Numbered from the stretch's first letter, positions 36,422-49,380 are shown. The stretch is DNA of 64,000 bases from Polytrichum commune (GCA_950295325.1 OX485805.1:47144758-47208757), one strand, 5' to 3'. The notes: a model not told the origin generated them from the letters alone. Translations and numbers: made by a program.

Positions 36422-36489
36422 CCCACACACACTGGTGGTGCGCAGCAGTGAACGGGCGAACTCCGTTCACTGCTACTAGCATGTGTGGG
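36422..36489. repeat. imperfect 68-bp hairpin with perfect 12-bp core
   Basis: AGCAGTGAACGG at 36,444-36,455 is followed by a 7-nt spacer and its exact reverse complement at 36,463-36,474. A second layer, CCCACAC at 36,422-36,428 and GTGTGGG at 36,483-36,489, encloses it. It is GC-rich in an AT-rich setting. Function is unknown. Confidence 0.65.
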
Positions 36490-37083
36490 CTTTATTTTGG
36501 AAGACACTTCCACATAGTTACCTCATGGTAAATGATGCTTCAACTTTCCTAACTACAACTTGTTACATGTGTGTGTCATCAGCTGACATAAAGGTGAATC
36601 CCACAAGCACGAGTTCGATCGACACGGAACTCGCCACATACAACTTCATTCCCTTCCACATATTAGTACGTATATGCTATGTGGAGCCTACATGTACATG
36701 TGAACTGGTCGAGGTTGAGATATAACGAGGTTGATATTCGAGTTGTTAGGAGGATTACCAACCTGGCTCGAGGACTGTAGGGTTTATTTATATAAAATAA
36801 ATAAAGTCAAACTAGAAGATGTCGACATGTAACCAAAAGATGTCAACATATCAAACAACATTAGCAAACCATGAGTTAATTTTTTTTTTGAAAATTCATA
36901 ATTAGAATATTTGTATTTTGTTATGAAAATGTTTCATGATTAAAATCATGATGTTCACATAATATATATATGACTAAAATCCTATTGACAACTAATATAT
37001 CTATATATATTAAAAATACATAATTATGCCCTTTTGTCCTATATTACCCAATATTCATTATTCAAGCTCGTATGTAAAGTGTT
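36490..37083. other. AT-rich intergenic DNA
   Basis: No gene is seen; short direct repeats such as AGATGTCGACAT/AGATGTCAACAT occur near 36,815-36,850. Confidence 0.4.
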
Positions 37084-37950
37084 TCAAGAAGAGGGTCCTC
37101 CTGGTTCAATTTTAAGATGTGCCTTTAACTTTTGAATTTCTAGTTGAAAGGATATATTTTGTGCTACTATTCTCTCATTGCTTTCTCTTTTCTCTTTAGC
37201 AATCTTTTCCTGGGTCTCCAACTTCAATTTCGTCATTACAAACTCTCTATTGGCCTTGTTGTCTCTCTTCTCTTTAGCAATCATTTCTTGTGTTTCCAAC
37301 TTCATTTTTGTCATTGCAAGTTTTCACGCAAGTTTTGTATCGGCTCAATCTGCTTCAAGTTTAAGCATTGTTCGTGATCAAGATTCTTTCATCTTTGTGC
37401 AATTCCTTCCAACCCTTTCAACATATTATTCTCCGCCTCATAATCTGGTAATTTTATCTTTTGAGCGGCTTTTCGTCCCAATACATTAGGAGAAATACTT
37501 GCCGCAATCCTCGGTGTTAGTTTTTGTCGGGGAGTTTGCTCCATATGAATCTTTCGTCTTGAAGATTTCCTTGGTGGAGTTTTGTATTTATCCACTTTAA
37601 TTGGTTTGTTTAAATCCAAATCAAATGGCTCGCTAGGACCTCCAACATCAATTGCACCTTGGATTCCTTGAGTTTTGGGTGTTTGACCCCATATTCTGTC
37701 ACATTGATCAAACCAAACCCATATGGAGGGAGTGCCACCCATTGTGTTTTTTTCTTTGGTTTCCACTTTCTTTCTTTATTTTTGAAATTAGATTGTCCGT
37801 TGTAAATTGGATATTTGCCCTTTTGTTTAACACATACAACATTACTTGCCATTGATGCTTTGCTACTAGATTATAGTTTTGACCTATGTATTTTTTTCTC
37901 ATACATTGACAATAAAATCTTAATTTATCGAGGAAAAATACATAGGTCAA
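37084..37950 (-). pseudogene. possible Harbinger accessory (Myb-like) protein, degenerate
   Basis: Two overlapping minus frames look like pieces of one protein. Frame 37,766-37,389 has GGTPSIWVWFDQCDRIWG, a proline- and acid-rich segment and a basic stretch (TPPRKSSRRK). Frame 37,314-37,084 is a charged coiled coil with a duplicated unit of about 28 residues containing KLETQEMIAKEKR / KLETQEKIAKEKR. It is divergently placed to the transposase fragment at 38,303. PIF/Harbinger elements usually encode such a second, DNA-binding protein. A NAM-associated or other plant protein relic is an alternative. Confidence 0.4.
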
Positions 37951-37969
37951 AACTATAATCTAGTAGCAA
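37860..37969. repeat. perfect 36-bp inverted repeat
   Basis: TTGCTACTAGATTATAGTTT starts the left arm at 37,860-37,895. The right arm at 37,934-37,969 is its exact reverse complement across a 38-bp spacer. It sits between the two divergent Harbinger-like frames. Confidence 0.85.
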
Positions 37970-38302
37970 GTCTAGACAATAATAAATTTTCAACAACTAT
38001 GTTAATTTACATTGCTTTATATACATAGGTGTGAAGATAAAATTTTAACGCTTAAAAATAAAGATTAAAAGTTTTAAAAAGAAACTTATGAATAAATTAA
38101 AAGACATGTAAAAATAAAAGTAAAAAAACTCATAAATAAAATAAAAGACACATATCACAACTACAGTTTTTACGTAAGACCCAAATTATTTCAATTAGAA
38201 AATTCATAATCAAAAAGTAATTTATATCACTCAATTTATATATAGTTTATGACATTTTTTTCCAAAATTCTTATACTTCAACGATAAGAGCATGCCAAAA
38301 CA

Positions 38303-38866
38303 ATGGATCTTAATATTTATGACTTTCATAATGACAATGAGGTGTATCCAATATTATATATAATTTGGGTAGTTGCATATATCAAAAGTTGGAGTCAAAG
38401 ACGTAGAAACCTACATCTACCAAGAGAAAGGTGGGTTTTTTCAACATTGTTGCATCGATGGATTGCAATGTATAACGATCTTTATAATATGAATGAAGGT
38501 GTGAGGGATAGATTATGGATTCACGACTTTCAAATGAAGTATGCTACCTTTTTGGAGTTGGTCGAGCTTTTAAGGCCATACATTCAACATCAACATACAC
38601 GATATAGAGAAGCGCTTCTTGTCACAAAAGTTGTAGCTATGATATTACATAAATTGGCAAAAGGTCTTGATAATGTGGAGGTGGGTGAAATCTTAACATG
38701 CGGGAGTTCCACTGTGTACAAATATACTTTATTGATATGTCATGCCTTAGCTGATAAGGACAAACTGTTAAAAATATATATTAGTATATCTTCAGGTATT
38801 AGGCTTGCCAATATTATAGTAGGCTTCTATTATATCACTAAAATTTATGTACCCAAAATATCATGA
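38303..38866 (+). pseudogene. PIF/Harbinger transposase, N-terminal fragment
   Basis: 187 residues match the N-terminal and helix-turn-helix part of plant Harbinger (DDE_4) transposases. Seen here are FLELVELLRPYIQHQHTRYR, VTKVVAMILHKLAKG, VGEILTCGSSTVYKYT and LLKIYISISSGIRLANIIVG. The frame stops where the family continues into the CGAIDGTH catalytic segment, so the DDE core is missing. Surrounding DNA to about 40,000 is very AT-rich and shows no remainder. This copy cannot be active. Confidence 0.75.
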
Positions 38867-40039
38867 TTCAAAATAATGAAAAACAAATAATATTTCATTA
38901 TGATAATGTCATTGAGATATATTACTACAAAATTTTATTAAATTAATACCAATAAGTATACACTTATTAGCATTCAAAATGACATAGCATATTCAATATG
39001 TATTTTGAAATGTTGAAAGACTCTACTATGACATTCAATATTCAAATTATATAAAGAATAAACAATATGGATGATCATTGTGGTATATGATAAACTTATA
39101 TAATCTTACAACATCAAATTTAAAGGTTATGAAGATGTAAATTGGATTGGCGTATTGTTTGAAACAAAATATTATTATTTAAGAGAATTTTTTATGATAA
39201 AAAATTTAAATCATGATTATTTTTATTTGTAAAAATTACGTTATCAATTTACAATGTATTGATAAATATATATATATATAATTTCATAATCCTAATTTTT
39301 TATATTCAAGCATAAAATATAATATTATTAAATTTCATTAATTTGTGTTTCATGTATGTGTTAATAGTTTAGTTTTAATATATACATCGATTTTATGGCT
39401 ATTCATATGGATTTGAAGTCAAAATAGTGTTCTTGTCTACTTATTCATATAATTATCAATATCAAGCATGATAATGAAAATTCAATTAAGATGGAAACAA
39501 ATATCATTTATTGTCTATGCTTAAAAAGTCTCAAGATTGAACCTATTCAATGTTCTTCTAGTGACTTAATATTTTTCGGAAGTTATGGCAGTTGTGATTA
39601 TTATAGTTAATGTAATTATTTGATCGTTGTTATACAATTTGAAAGATAAGGAATGTTTTATTTTATTTTAGAGCATTTAATATTATCAAAAGTACAACTA
39701 ATGGAAGTAAGAAAATTGTTGTTTTATTACTTTAAATAATGCAAGGTCTATCATTTTCAAGTAATATTTTTATACATGATGTTTGGAAGTAAACATTGGG
39801 GGGGGGGGGAAACCCATTGTAGATTTTATATAGTGAATGAAACATCCTAAAATAACATCAAAAAAGATTTTGGTAATTTGTCACATCAAATGATTCATAA
39901 TTTAATTTTAAAAATTCAAACCTACATTGTATCAAATTAATGGTGTAAAACATAATTGTTTTTTGCAAGAATATTTTTTTCATGAATTAAATTATTTGTT
40001 AGGCAGTCAAATGGCCATGTTTATATATTTTTTTATCCT
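38867..40039. other. very AT-rich intergenic DNA
   Basis: No gene is seen. It contains a TA microsatellite near 39,268-39,280 and a G run near 39,799-39,809. Confidence 0.45.
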
Positions 40040-42091
40040 TAGACCTATCATCTTCAAATAAAGAAAATAAATATGGATTATTGAGGATGTGCTTCAACAC
40101 TATATGAGTCCTACCTAAGATATTTGGGATGAAGTTCTGGAAATGATTGAATTTGCCTACAAGAATTCATGGCAAGAATCCGTCAAAACAACCATGTTTT
40201 TCTTTTCTTCTTCTTTTGTTGAAGTATGGTCAACATCCTACAACATATGTGAACATGAAGATCAACGGGTCTCAAGTCCCGGCTATGAAAGACTTCACCT
40301 TGTCTATGGACATGTTATTTGTGAGGCAACCCAACAATGGCAAAAGTCTAATGCTAACACCAAATTATGTGATGTGTTGTATAATGTGGGATTTGAATTT
40401 TTTTCTTAGTACTTCAAACATTAAGTTAAAAATCCCATATGCAATTGCTTCCTCAATGGATTGTTCCATTTGAGATTGATAAGAGAATTGGTGTCATAAC
40501 ATACCATTTGAAATTGCTAGAGACTTTGAAAATTTGTAATAGTTTTCATGTCTCATTGTTGAAGCCCTACAAGGCTAAGGTAAAGTCTCCGGGGGTGTAG
40601 TCATTGGTTGGAGTAGCAATATACGTGTGAACAAATGATAGGGTATTTTAAAAACATGGGGGCAAAATTTTATAATTGGACTTAAGAGTAATATAGGGTA
40701 TCAAAAATGGCACTGGACATCTTTAAAGTACTATAGGGTATGGAATAATAGGTAATTTGGAATTATAAGTAATGCAAGCCATTTTTATATTAACCCAAAG
40801 TAGAAATTTACATAATGATAGCATGTGAAAAAAAGAAGAGAATTGAAAGTAATACCCCCCTATAAAATAGTGGTTGTTCGCACCTATATCCTTAACTTTT
40901 TAGCACACTGCCCCCCCCCCCAAGGGTAAAGTGAAGCCTCCACCTTTGCCATTCATTGAGAATTAGGATATATCATACAAGTTGGAACAAGTGTTGCAAC
41001 ATAAGGGTAAAGGAAGTCATTCCCGTCCTTTGAAATTCTACCTCATTAACCCCTAAATCCTTGTGAAACCCATAATGACCAATTTTTGATGGTTTTTGTT
41101 TTGAATGAAACCTTTGATTTTTTTATATGGAAGTGAAATTTTCATTAAAAATAACGAATTCCATTTTGTATCCAACGTCTCAAATTTCATTGGATTTGGA
41201 CTAACCCTCAACCTTGTGGAATTTTTCAAAGTCATCCAACGCCCCAAATTCCAATGGATTTGGTCTAAACCTCATGATACACTAAGAAACCTGTCATATG
41301 TACTTGGAAAACTATGACATTTTATTTTATTTTGTGCTTCAAATATCTTCCTTTGGGATTAGTAATTGAATTTTTTGAAGTTACTTAAAACATATTATGT
41401 AAGATTGGATGTAAAACATAGTGCTACACAATGCAAGGGCTCTCAAAAAATCACATGTTTTGCAAACATAAAAATTCAAAGCCTCCAAGGTTCATAATTT
41501 AGTTGGAAATCTTATGCAAAAAGTTTCGTCCCAATTGGGGCTCATCCCGTCATATATTTAATGATGTCAGTTGGGGTTAAGGTTGTTTTCAATCATCTAC
41601 CCCACCCATTTAGACCTTCACATATGTACTATATTCTCATTCACATTGCCACATGGACGGTTGATAATGTTTTGGATGGCTTATACAAAGGTTGATATCA
41701 TATCCATATGATTGGATGCTCGAAAACACCTACAGATAAAGTCCTAAATTATCTCTCTTAGAAACAATGATTTGAGGCCAAATTTGAGGAGAACGGTGCT
41801 TAGGGATTTAGGGGCTAAGTGGCTCAGTTATAGGCTTCATCATAACTTTTGGGAAATTGAAGCTAATTTGTGTCATGAGATATTCAAAGAATATTGGGAC
41901 TTTGTGGCTCACTAAATCAAATGCCTATCACGTCATGGTGTTGGATGTGAGAGTTTAAGCGGTATTCCGCCTAAACACAAGAGGCGTAGCATAGGATTTT
42001 TTTAAAAAAAAAATATTTGAATAAGTTTTACCTTTGTTGACGGATTTACTTGTGAGTTAGATAGAGACACTCAAACCTAGAGGGAGGGGAG
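40040..42091 (+). pseudogene. Ty3/gypsy chromovirus pol 3' end with split chromodomain
   Basis: Integrase C-terminal motifs appear in broken frames: IEFAYKNSWQESVKTT and YGQHPTT near 40,146-40,230, LSTSNIKLKI near 40,405-40,435 and FHVSLLKPYK near 40,545-40,575. A chromodomain start (SYKLEQVLQHKGKG, then LKFYLI) lies near 40,975-41,047. Its second half (KWLSYRLHHNFWEIEANL, KEYWDF) resumes at 41,819, on the other side of an inserted element. A purine tract at 42,079-42,091 precedes the 3' LTR. The element is frameshifted and 5'-truncated. Confidence 0.75.
41050..41815. mobile_element. TIR element inserted in the chromodomain (TAA target site)
   Basis: The left end CCCCTAAATCC mirrors the right end GGATTTAGGGG. 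TAA occurs at 41,047-41,049 and 41,816-41,818. Removing the insert and one TAA joins the two chromodomain halves in frame, which defines the borders precisely. A TWA target duplication fits PIF/Harbinger-type elements. No transposase is visible inside. Confidence 0.75.
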
Positions 42092-42317
42092 TGTAACATG
42101 TTAGTATTATGAACAAGGTTATAATGAAGCCTTACGTATGAACTCAAGTGGGCTATTGTGAAGCCGAGTGGATAACAATGGGTTAGTGGCAATCAAATTA
42201 ACTACTTTCAACTTACTTTTTCACTTCTCTTATCTTGGACAACAGGCATGGGGTGAGTACTTTGCATGAGGTCCCCTTCCTCATGGCTCTAAGTTGGGGT
42301 TATTTATGTCACATGGA

Positions 42318-42349
<32 letters not shown>

Positions 42350-42414
42350 AGAGGTTGGTTTTGTATTGTTATTATGAGCTTTGTGAGCTTGTGACAATTA
42401 AACCTTTGACAACA
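42079..42414 (+). mobile_element. polypurine tract and putative 3' LTR
   Basis: AGAGGGAGGGGAG (42,079-42,091) is followed directly by TGTAACATGTTAG. A TG...CA unit of 323 bp ends at 42,414 (TTTGACAACA). Position after a Ty3/gypsy chromodomain supports a 3' LTR. The 5' LTR was not found in this window, so the right border is a proposal. A CT microsatellite (42,321-42,349) lies inside. Confidence 0.5.
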
Positions 42415-43760
42415 AAATCTGTTTATTTTTTCGTTTTTTACCTTTTTTTCTCATCATGTTTTTGGGTGACTTTTGTGTCATTATGATGAGAAATGGCATG
42501 TTTCATTCAGTGCATAAAATGAATGTGAGCATTCGTGCATTGTGGTTTTTATTGTGGTTGATGATACCAATGACAAAAAAACAACTATAATAATATACAA
42601 TTGTCATAGGAAGTAACGTAACAATATCTAAGTATGATCACAATCGCAACAATAAGCTATGACATTTAGTTACGATTGTGATCATACCATGTGATATACA
42701 TAAGACGATGTTAATGCTTGTTACACATACTAGCATGAGGGAGGTGTTTGAGTCAACTTAAGAGGTGGTGTGATGTATTTTTATCATTTTGCAATTTGTT
42801 GATTTTAAAGAAAGAGCCGACGTTGTGCAAAGTGAGTGTCATGACCCTCGCTAGTTTTCCTTAACTTAGCTTAACCGCCTCCCAACTCTAGCAAGTGCCA
42901 CGAGTGCTAACTTGCGCATCCCACGCACATGCATGGTTAGCTGCCAATACCACGGACCTTCAAGCTCATAGCTTGGTCACCAAACCCTCCTACACATGCA
43001 TTCGGGACTCTCCCCTTAGTAGGTAGCCAATGGCTCAGGTGGACTTCCATTCATGGAAGTACACTCTTGAGTTGATCATTGTGTTGCGAAAACAACACTA
43101 CAACTACCCGGAGCAAATTGCCAAGTATGCTCCGGGGGGGTCGGTCGGCTAAGCAACCTCACTCATATAAGCCTCTAGGACTTTGGGCAAGGCCCCTACC
43201 CCACCGTCAAGTATCCTTTTGTCTCTCTACAAGGGTTGGGGCCAAGTAGACATTTTCCCTTGGCCGGTGGGGCTAGAAACCCCTAGCAGCTTCAGACCAC
43301 CATAACTTCTACATACAATGTCTGATGCTATCAGACAACCACTCTATCGTCATCTACTCTTTGCGTAGATGCCGATGGACCCCTCACTTGCCCCATTCAG
43401 GCAAGTATTGAGGAAGTTATGGCTGTTTAAACCTAGGCAGTCCCGGCCGCCACACCCAAGTCACTGCTGTCCCAGGGTGCTGTCCCGGGACAGCGCCCCA
43501 CTCAAATTGTCATATCTCCTAGCTCACACCTCCTATTGAGGTATTCTTTAGTATTCTAGAATTCCGCCGCCATAAGCTACTCATAACTCATGGCCTTACC
43601 CTCATGACTCCTAGTCTCTGTGGGTGAGAGGTGTTCTCAACGCCCGGGGCCTTACCCACACTAGGATTACTTGGGCCCTCTCACCAATGCCGCCACAAGT
43701 CCCGGGTGTCACTCATGTTGCGGGCACTCCTTATGGAGAGGTGCCCAATAGTGAGTCTGA
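42415..43760. other. unresolved, partly LTR-like DNA
   Basis: Sequence from about 42,838 (TGTCATGACCCTCGCTAG) to about 43,740 is less AT-rich than its surroundings. It has the TGTCA(T/C)GACCC start seen in many plant Ty3/gypsy LTRs, but no partner copy, primer-binding site or coding remnant is seen. It includes the near-palindrome CTGTCCCGGGACAG near 43,480. Confidence 0.3.
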
Positions 43761-46700
43761 TTACAAATACAAAAGTTGAAATTTCATTGTGGGAAAAAAC
43801 AAAGAAGTGAGGTTCTCGAAACCATGATGGGATTTTGTGGAAGGATGTAGTACCAACCGGCAATGAACATTGACACAAAGGTCTTGAGTGTTGTTTATGC
43901 AATTAATTGCACATCTAATTTTTAGCACTTTTGAAAAGAATATTCTTCCCCAATAGACATTGAAGTTGATTGACAATGTATTCATGGTGTTTATTATCAC
44001 CATTGGACACACAATTAGGTCTTGTGTGACTACAATTTCTATTACCACCCTCACATGGAACAACTTGTAGGCGGGTGGGGAGGCATCTTACCATATGATT
44101 TAGATTTTTTTTAACCTATGTGATTTCCATGAAACATTTGCTTGATTGCAATGTAAGAGATGTGTGAAGGGAGCCCTAAGTCTCTCACTAATAAGGAAGT
44201 ATATGTTGGAACAACACCTCCACTTTTTGTTTGTTGATTTTTTCAAGGTTTATTGTGCAATCGCAATTAAAGAGTTAGACTATATTGTGTAACCCTATTA
44301 GTTGTACAAGTCAAATTTGCTCTATATATTCTAATTCATGAAGAGTGTAGTTGTCTAGGTTGTTGAGCAACTATATGATTTTATGCTTTGGCAAAAATAT
44401 GTAAACAATGTGCAGATGGGTAGATTGAAAAGTAATGTCATAAATGAGACTTGCAAATTTGTGGTAAGTGTCAATCTCCACGGTGTACATTACCTATGTA
44501 TGTGTCATAGCACATTAAAATTTTTCATCATGTAATTTGGTAGTGAAAGGGAAGGCACAAATGTCACACAATGAAGTTGACCCTTACAAGATTGGGGGTT
44601 TAGCTTGAATTAAAGATGTATTATGAAATATGAATTATAAACTTTATTTTGCATTGGAATACAAGAGAAGGTTTTCGAGAGTTAATTTGAAATCACATCC
44701 GTGCGGTTGGAATATGAATCTTTATCCTTGGTCCCCACCAAATTATTTTACAAGCATTTTCCTTCAAAAAATAATAAAAATTCCAAGATTTCTCTAAGCA
44801 CTTGATCTCTAATACGATTGGTTAAACATCTCAGTTGCATAATTTGGTGGGAAAAATAAAAAAATATTCATGTCATTGACATTTTTGCTTTCCTGAAATA
44901 AGTAATTTTGTAACAAAAAAAAGAGGGATTCCAACTACTTCAAGGTCCAAATCTTAGACTCGATGATATAGAATTTCGATCAATTTGCTCTAGATGGTTC
45001 ATATCTTTATTGTGTCAAAGTGCACGAAAAAAACAATGAAAAATAAGGTCTTCTTTGAAAATATATATCTTTTAAAAATGGTTGCATCCACTTTTTGGTT
45101 TCTTGGGCATTTAGGGGGTGCATACATGGGCATGTTGCAAGGATGGGCAATAGCATGGTCAAATCCCACAAGTGATCACAATTTGATTAAGATTCCCAAG
45201 GTTTGCATCAAGTTTGGCATTGCTTTGCACATGACACATGCACATGCTGTAAATAAGGTGCCATTGTACTAGAATGATGAGAAACTATGGGAGTACAACA
45301 TGTCAAGGTGAAAGAATGTAAAACTATAAAGTGTCAACACATTCAATGCAATACATTTGCAACTATGTATGGTCCACCAACTTGCTTATAGTGGAATACT
45401 CATAAGCAATTGCGAACATCCAAATACATTATCTTAAATGACTGCTTACACATTCTTGTCAAGTCTCATGCATTTATTAAATCAAGTTGGTTAATAGCAA
45501 TAATCTAAGTCTCTCAACATGGGAGGTTATTTGCGGTGGATAGAGGTTGCAAAAACCAAGGCTTCATCAAAATCGAGGAAAATGGTTGGTACCTTGAATA
45601 GTTGGACAAGTCATGGGATCCTTTTGCAAGCATACGGAAAAGACTATCTCAATGCCATGTCCAAGTAGATTGGGCTACCATGCTATGCAACCAATGATTT
45701 ACACCATTCAAGATGTACTAAACCCTCTATGGCATTTAAGTATAAATTCCTAAACTACATCAGCACAACAAGTTGGACATTTTCAACTAATAGAACTCAC
45801 ATCGGCCTACTTTCCCAAACAACTATTGGTGACAAATGGCGTTTAACTGATCATCAATTAGATTCATTTAGGCCAACTAATCGTCTTACCAAAGGAATAT
45901 CAACTGAAAAAACTCCCTTTTAAGCCCCAAAGTAATCTAGTATAGTTCATATAAATACCCAAGTCGCAACTAAAAGATTTGAGCTTTTCTGCGAGAAGAG
46001 TTTGTAGTTCTCTAAACTCACAATGCGTATGGCCTGAGATGATCCTAAACTACCAAATGATAGTGGAGAGGTACCCAAAACCAAATGGAGTGGATGGGAG
46101 TCATAAAACCTCTTCTCTACTTAGGAAAAATTAGCCAAGTAATACCCCCCCACCCCTCAAAGAAAAAAGAAAGAAAAGAAAGAATGAACAAATATTCACA
46201 TTGCCAGCATCAAAAGATCAAAGGATGTAAAGGATGTAAAGGTCATTAGTTGAAAAGAAAATTAATAAAATTTGGTTGATAGTGGCCTACTATAAATACC
46301 ACCAGAATGCAAGATCAATTGAATTGTCCATTGGCATGCCAATTTTAAGACACGAATCAATCAATTCGTACAATGAAATGTTCATTCAGTAGGAATTCGG
46401 TATACCTTTCTCACCTATATCACCCACTCTCATGCACATTCATTCACATAGTGATTGATTAGCACTCATAGGTAACTTGGGATTTCAAAAACCATGAATC
46501 AATCAATTAAGGTAGCTTTACAAATGGGATCAAATATTGGTACAATTTCATTTTGACGTACCGAAGCTCACCTACATCATCCATTGGGATGCAGATCGAT
46601 ATACAAATTCCGAAACTCCAAAAAAAAACACACCACACACGCGGGCACAATGGTCAGGCTACACATCCCCTGTGCATGCAATATTACCTAATTTACACAG

Positions 46701-46779
46701 AAAAACTCTAATGTACACGACAACCGCGTCTGTTGCAGAATGTTGTAATCTATGAACTTGCTCGTTACTTTTCAATCCT
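43761..46779. other. intergenic, no gene seen
   Basis: Three kb of AT-rich DNA. Short frames (43,761-44,063 minus, 44,994-45,272 plus, 46,537-46,755 plus) carry no family motif. The right end is downstream of the rubredoxin-like gene. Confidence 0.45.
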
Positions 46780-48883
46780 CTAGTTGCTGTTCGAGGGGGG
46801 CTTGCCGCTCTTCTCACCGCTTCCACGTGACACAGCATCCTCCTCCTTCGTCGTGTCTAGCATTTCCTCAACAGAGGCGTTGGCCATAGTGAAGCGTGTC
46901 TTGGGTGCCTTGCACTCTGCAATACAAGCAGGACACAGCCAAAAATTAGAATATCAATCTTAGCAAAATATTGCAATTTACTAAACTATTGCAGAATACT
47001 CGGTATTTGAGATCTGTCAGTGCGAACCCCAACCTTGTACAATTTTAATGTGATCATGTGTCTATGTACAGTAACTACAACTTAAACTATGTACCAGCAT
47101 AAAATTTGTTCCTTAGGATGGGTACATAAAGACGTGCATGTAGACAATAATGGCAGCACCGGAAGAGTTGGCAGGATAAGTACACATCCTGTAAACTGAG
47201 ACAACAACCGCTTTATACCAAATGTTCCATGCAGACAGCAGTGGTAGCATTCATAGTCTTGGAAGAATACTCGACTACATCGAATTGGATTGTTGTTGTC
47301 CCAGTCAGTGCATGTCCTCTTACTGAATCAACAACTGTGACTTTTCCTACACACAGAGTAAATTGACGATATTGCATGCAAACAGTAATGGTAGGAAGGA
47401 TATAATTGGTCGTGTGGAGGAAGGAGGAAATGAACTTACGAGGGCAGTTGTATTCGTCGGGGACATCTTCGAAGGGTGTCTCCTGGTCGTAGACGTACCC
47501 ACAGTCTTGGCAGACGTAGGCGATCCTCTCCCCGACGGGCTTGTCTGTGCCCTGGGCGAGAGGAGCGCTGCTGGAGATCACACCGAGGGGGATCTCGGTA
47601 CCGCTGAGACCGGGTGGAGAAGTGGGGGTGGTGGGAGCGTTGCTCCTGCCAGCACCGGAGCCTGGCTCAGCCTTACCCTCGGAGCGCACCACCAAACCAG
47701 ACATTCTCTTGAATGACACAGCGGCACCTGTCAAACAGCAAGCAAACTGTCAAATCATCTGCAACTTACTATCCCGAATTATGCATTTTCCAGATTCAAC
47801 TATGGTTGAAATGTCACTCGATTAACCACAGTAGACTCTGTTGATGGCTATAACCACCATCCAGTCCCCTTTCTTCTCACCATAAATTAAACTCTAGATT
47901 CTTCTTCTTGTGTTAGCGTTCGTATACAAACACACACAGATTGTATCCCGGTTGCATTACCCACCCCGCCTAGCTACAGGTGATCTTCAACATAGTTCCT
48001 GTGAGAACTATGCATTGACACCCACATGACAGCAGCAAATCACGATGGGTAGATACGCAATTGGGAGAGGGGGCACCCACCCCTGATATGTAAGTTAACA
48101 GTACATTCAGGTGGTGCAGAAATGAAGGGAGTGTACCACCCTAGGTTGTACATTTTAGAGATAACTCCTGATGGTATGCTGAAATTGAAGACTCGGCTGG
48201 TTACAAACTAACACTAATATTGAAATTAGCTTATCTATCCCTCCGCATTTCTACTTCTAACCGGTGGAATGTGTTCAAACATCACCTCGACATTCACCGA
48301 ACAACTCACATAATTAAACCCCGCAGGTACAGACATGCAGAGACCGTCCTACCACGCTACAAACTGACCAGCAGAACAGAATTTTTTGCGAGACCTCAGC
48401 TGACACCCACAGAACAGCAACCCGCTACCAGAATGCACAAAACAACCTGCGCGACTACAATTCGCAAAAACAGAAGTCTTGCAAGGTCAAGCAGTAATTA
48501 TCTTAAGGGAACTCAGATGATGATCTGCTGGAATTTAATCTAATGGGCCAGCTGCTTTGATATTGGTGATAGTCAACTTAACTCTTCTACCCCTCCACAA
48601 TGCTGCTACTTCGGAGCTAACGCAACATGTTCAATAATCAAGACCGTCGCCAAACAGCTGCCATGCAGACACCATGACCTATGACAACTAAAACCAAACC
48701 TCAAGTTTCCCCTTCTCGGTATACTATAGCCGGCAGAAAAGAAAAAAAAATCCCATACTTACCACTGTTAAACCTGACGTTGCTGGGTGACGCCTGCTTC
48801 AAGCTCGAAGCACCGCGAGCAGCAGCAGCGGGAGCCACTGCTGCCACTGAGACATTAGCTACGCTTGACATGACGAACGCCAT
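46780..48883 (-). CDS. rubredoxin-like protein, probably plastid
   Basis: Three exons on the minus strand: 48,883-48,763; 47,727-47,440; 46,916-46,780. Phases close to 181 residues. The rubredoxin fold holds one iron in four cysteines: CQDCGYVYDQETPFEDVPDE gives the first pair. The second pair, CPQC, is completed across intron 2 (NCP|QCKAPKTRF). The first exon is Ala/Ser/Val-rich with no acidic residues (MAFVMSSVANVSVAA), as in a chloroplast transit peptide. A Pro/Ser/Gly-rich linker separates it from the metal site. The C-terminal tail is short and acidic-polar, without a membrane segment, so the protein should be soluble, unlike membrane-anchored plastid rubredoxins. Electron transfer in the stroma is the likely role; the partner is unknown. 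Confidence 0.85.
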
Positions 48884-49380
48884 CTCGCTGAATTTACCAA
48901 AAAAAAGGTAAGCAAGAAACTTCTTTTGGGCAGGGACGATGGATGCAACAGAAGGCAAACTAACTGTCTAGGAGACCGAAAAAAAAAGAACTGTTGAGCG
49001 TTGAGTGGAGATGTTGATGGCAGACTACAGTGGACGTGCTCGGGATGCGTGGGGAGGCTGGGTTGTGGGAGCGAGCACGACGATGGTGGTCTGGGAGACG
49101 GGCCAGCACGGGTGTTATAGTGAGGCAGCGCGGCCGTGCTGGGGGAGCGAGGCCGTGGGATGGCGCCGATGGGGCGATGGGGTGCCAAGTGGGCGGAGCG
49201 CGCGGGTGGCGAGCACGGCCGCGCCGCGTGGCGGGTGCGCTCGACCTTTCCTGCATGGCGCATGCCGGGCACGTCCAGCAGGGCCTTCAAAAGCCTTTTG
49301 GTGCTTTTGGGGCCCAACCCATTGCCGACTCATCTTCGAAGTCCCCCTCCCCTCCCCTCCCCTCCCCTATAGCCCCAAAA
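48884..49380. promoter_or_regulatory. GC-rich upstream region of rubredoxin-like gene, with CCCCT repeat
   Basis: From about 49,020 to 49,330 the sequence is GC-rich with many CpGs, in contrast to flanking DNA. It lies just upstream of the rubredoxin-like start codon, so it probably holds its promoter and 5' UTR. A CCCCT tandem run follows at about 49,344-49,369. Overlapping frames on both strands here reflect composition rather than coding. Confidence 0.45.

Noticed and set aside
47363-47825. Plus-strand frames over the rubredoxin-like gene
   Set aside because: Antisense to the exon that encodes the metal site.
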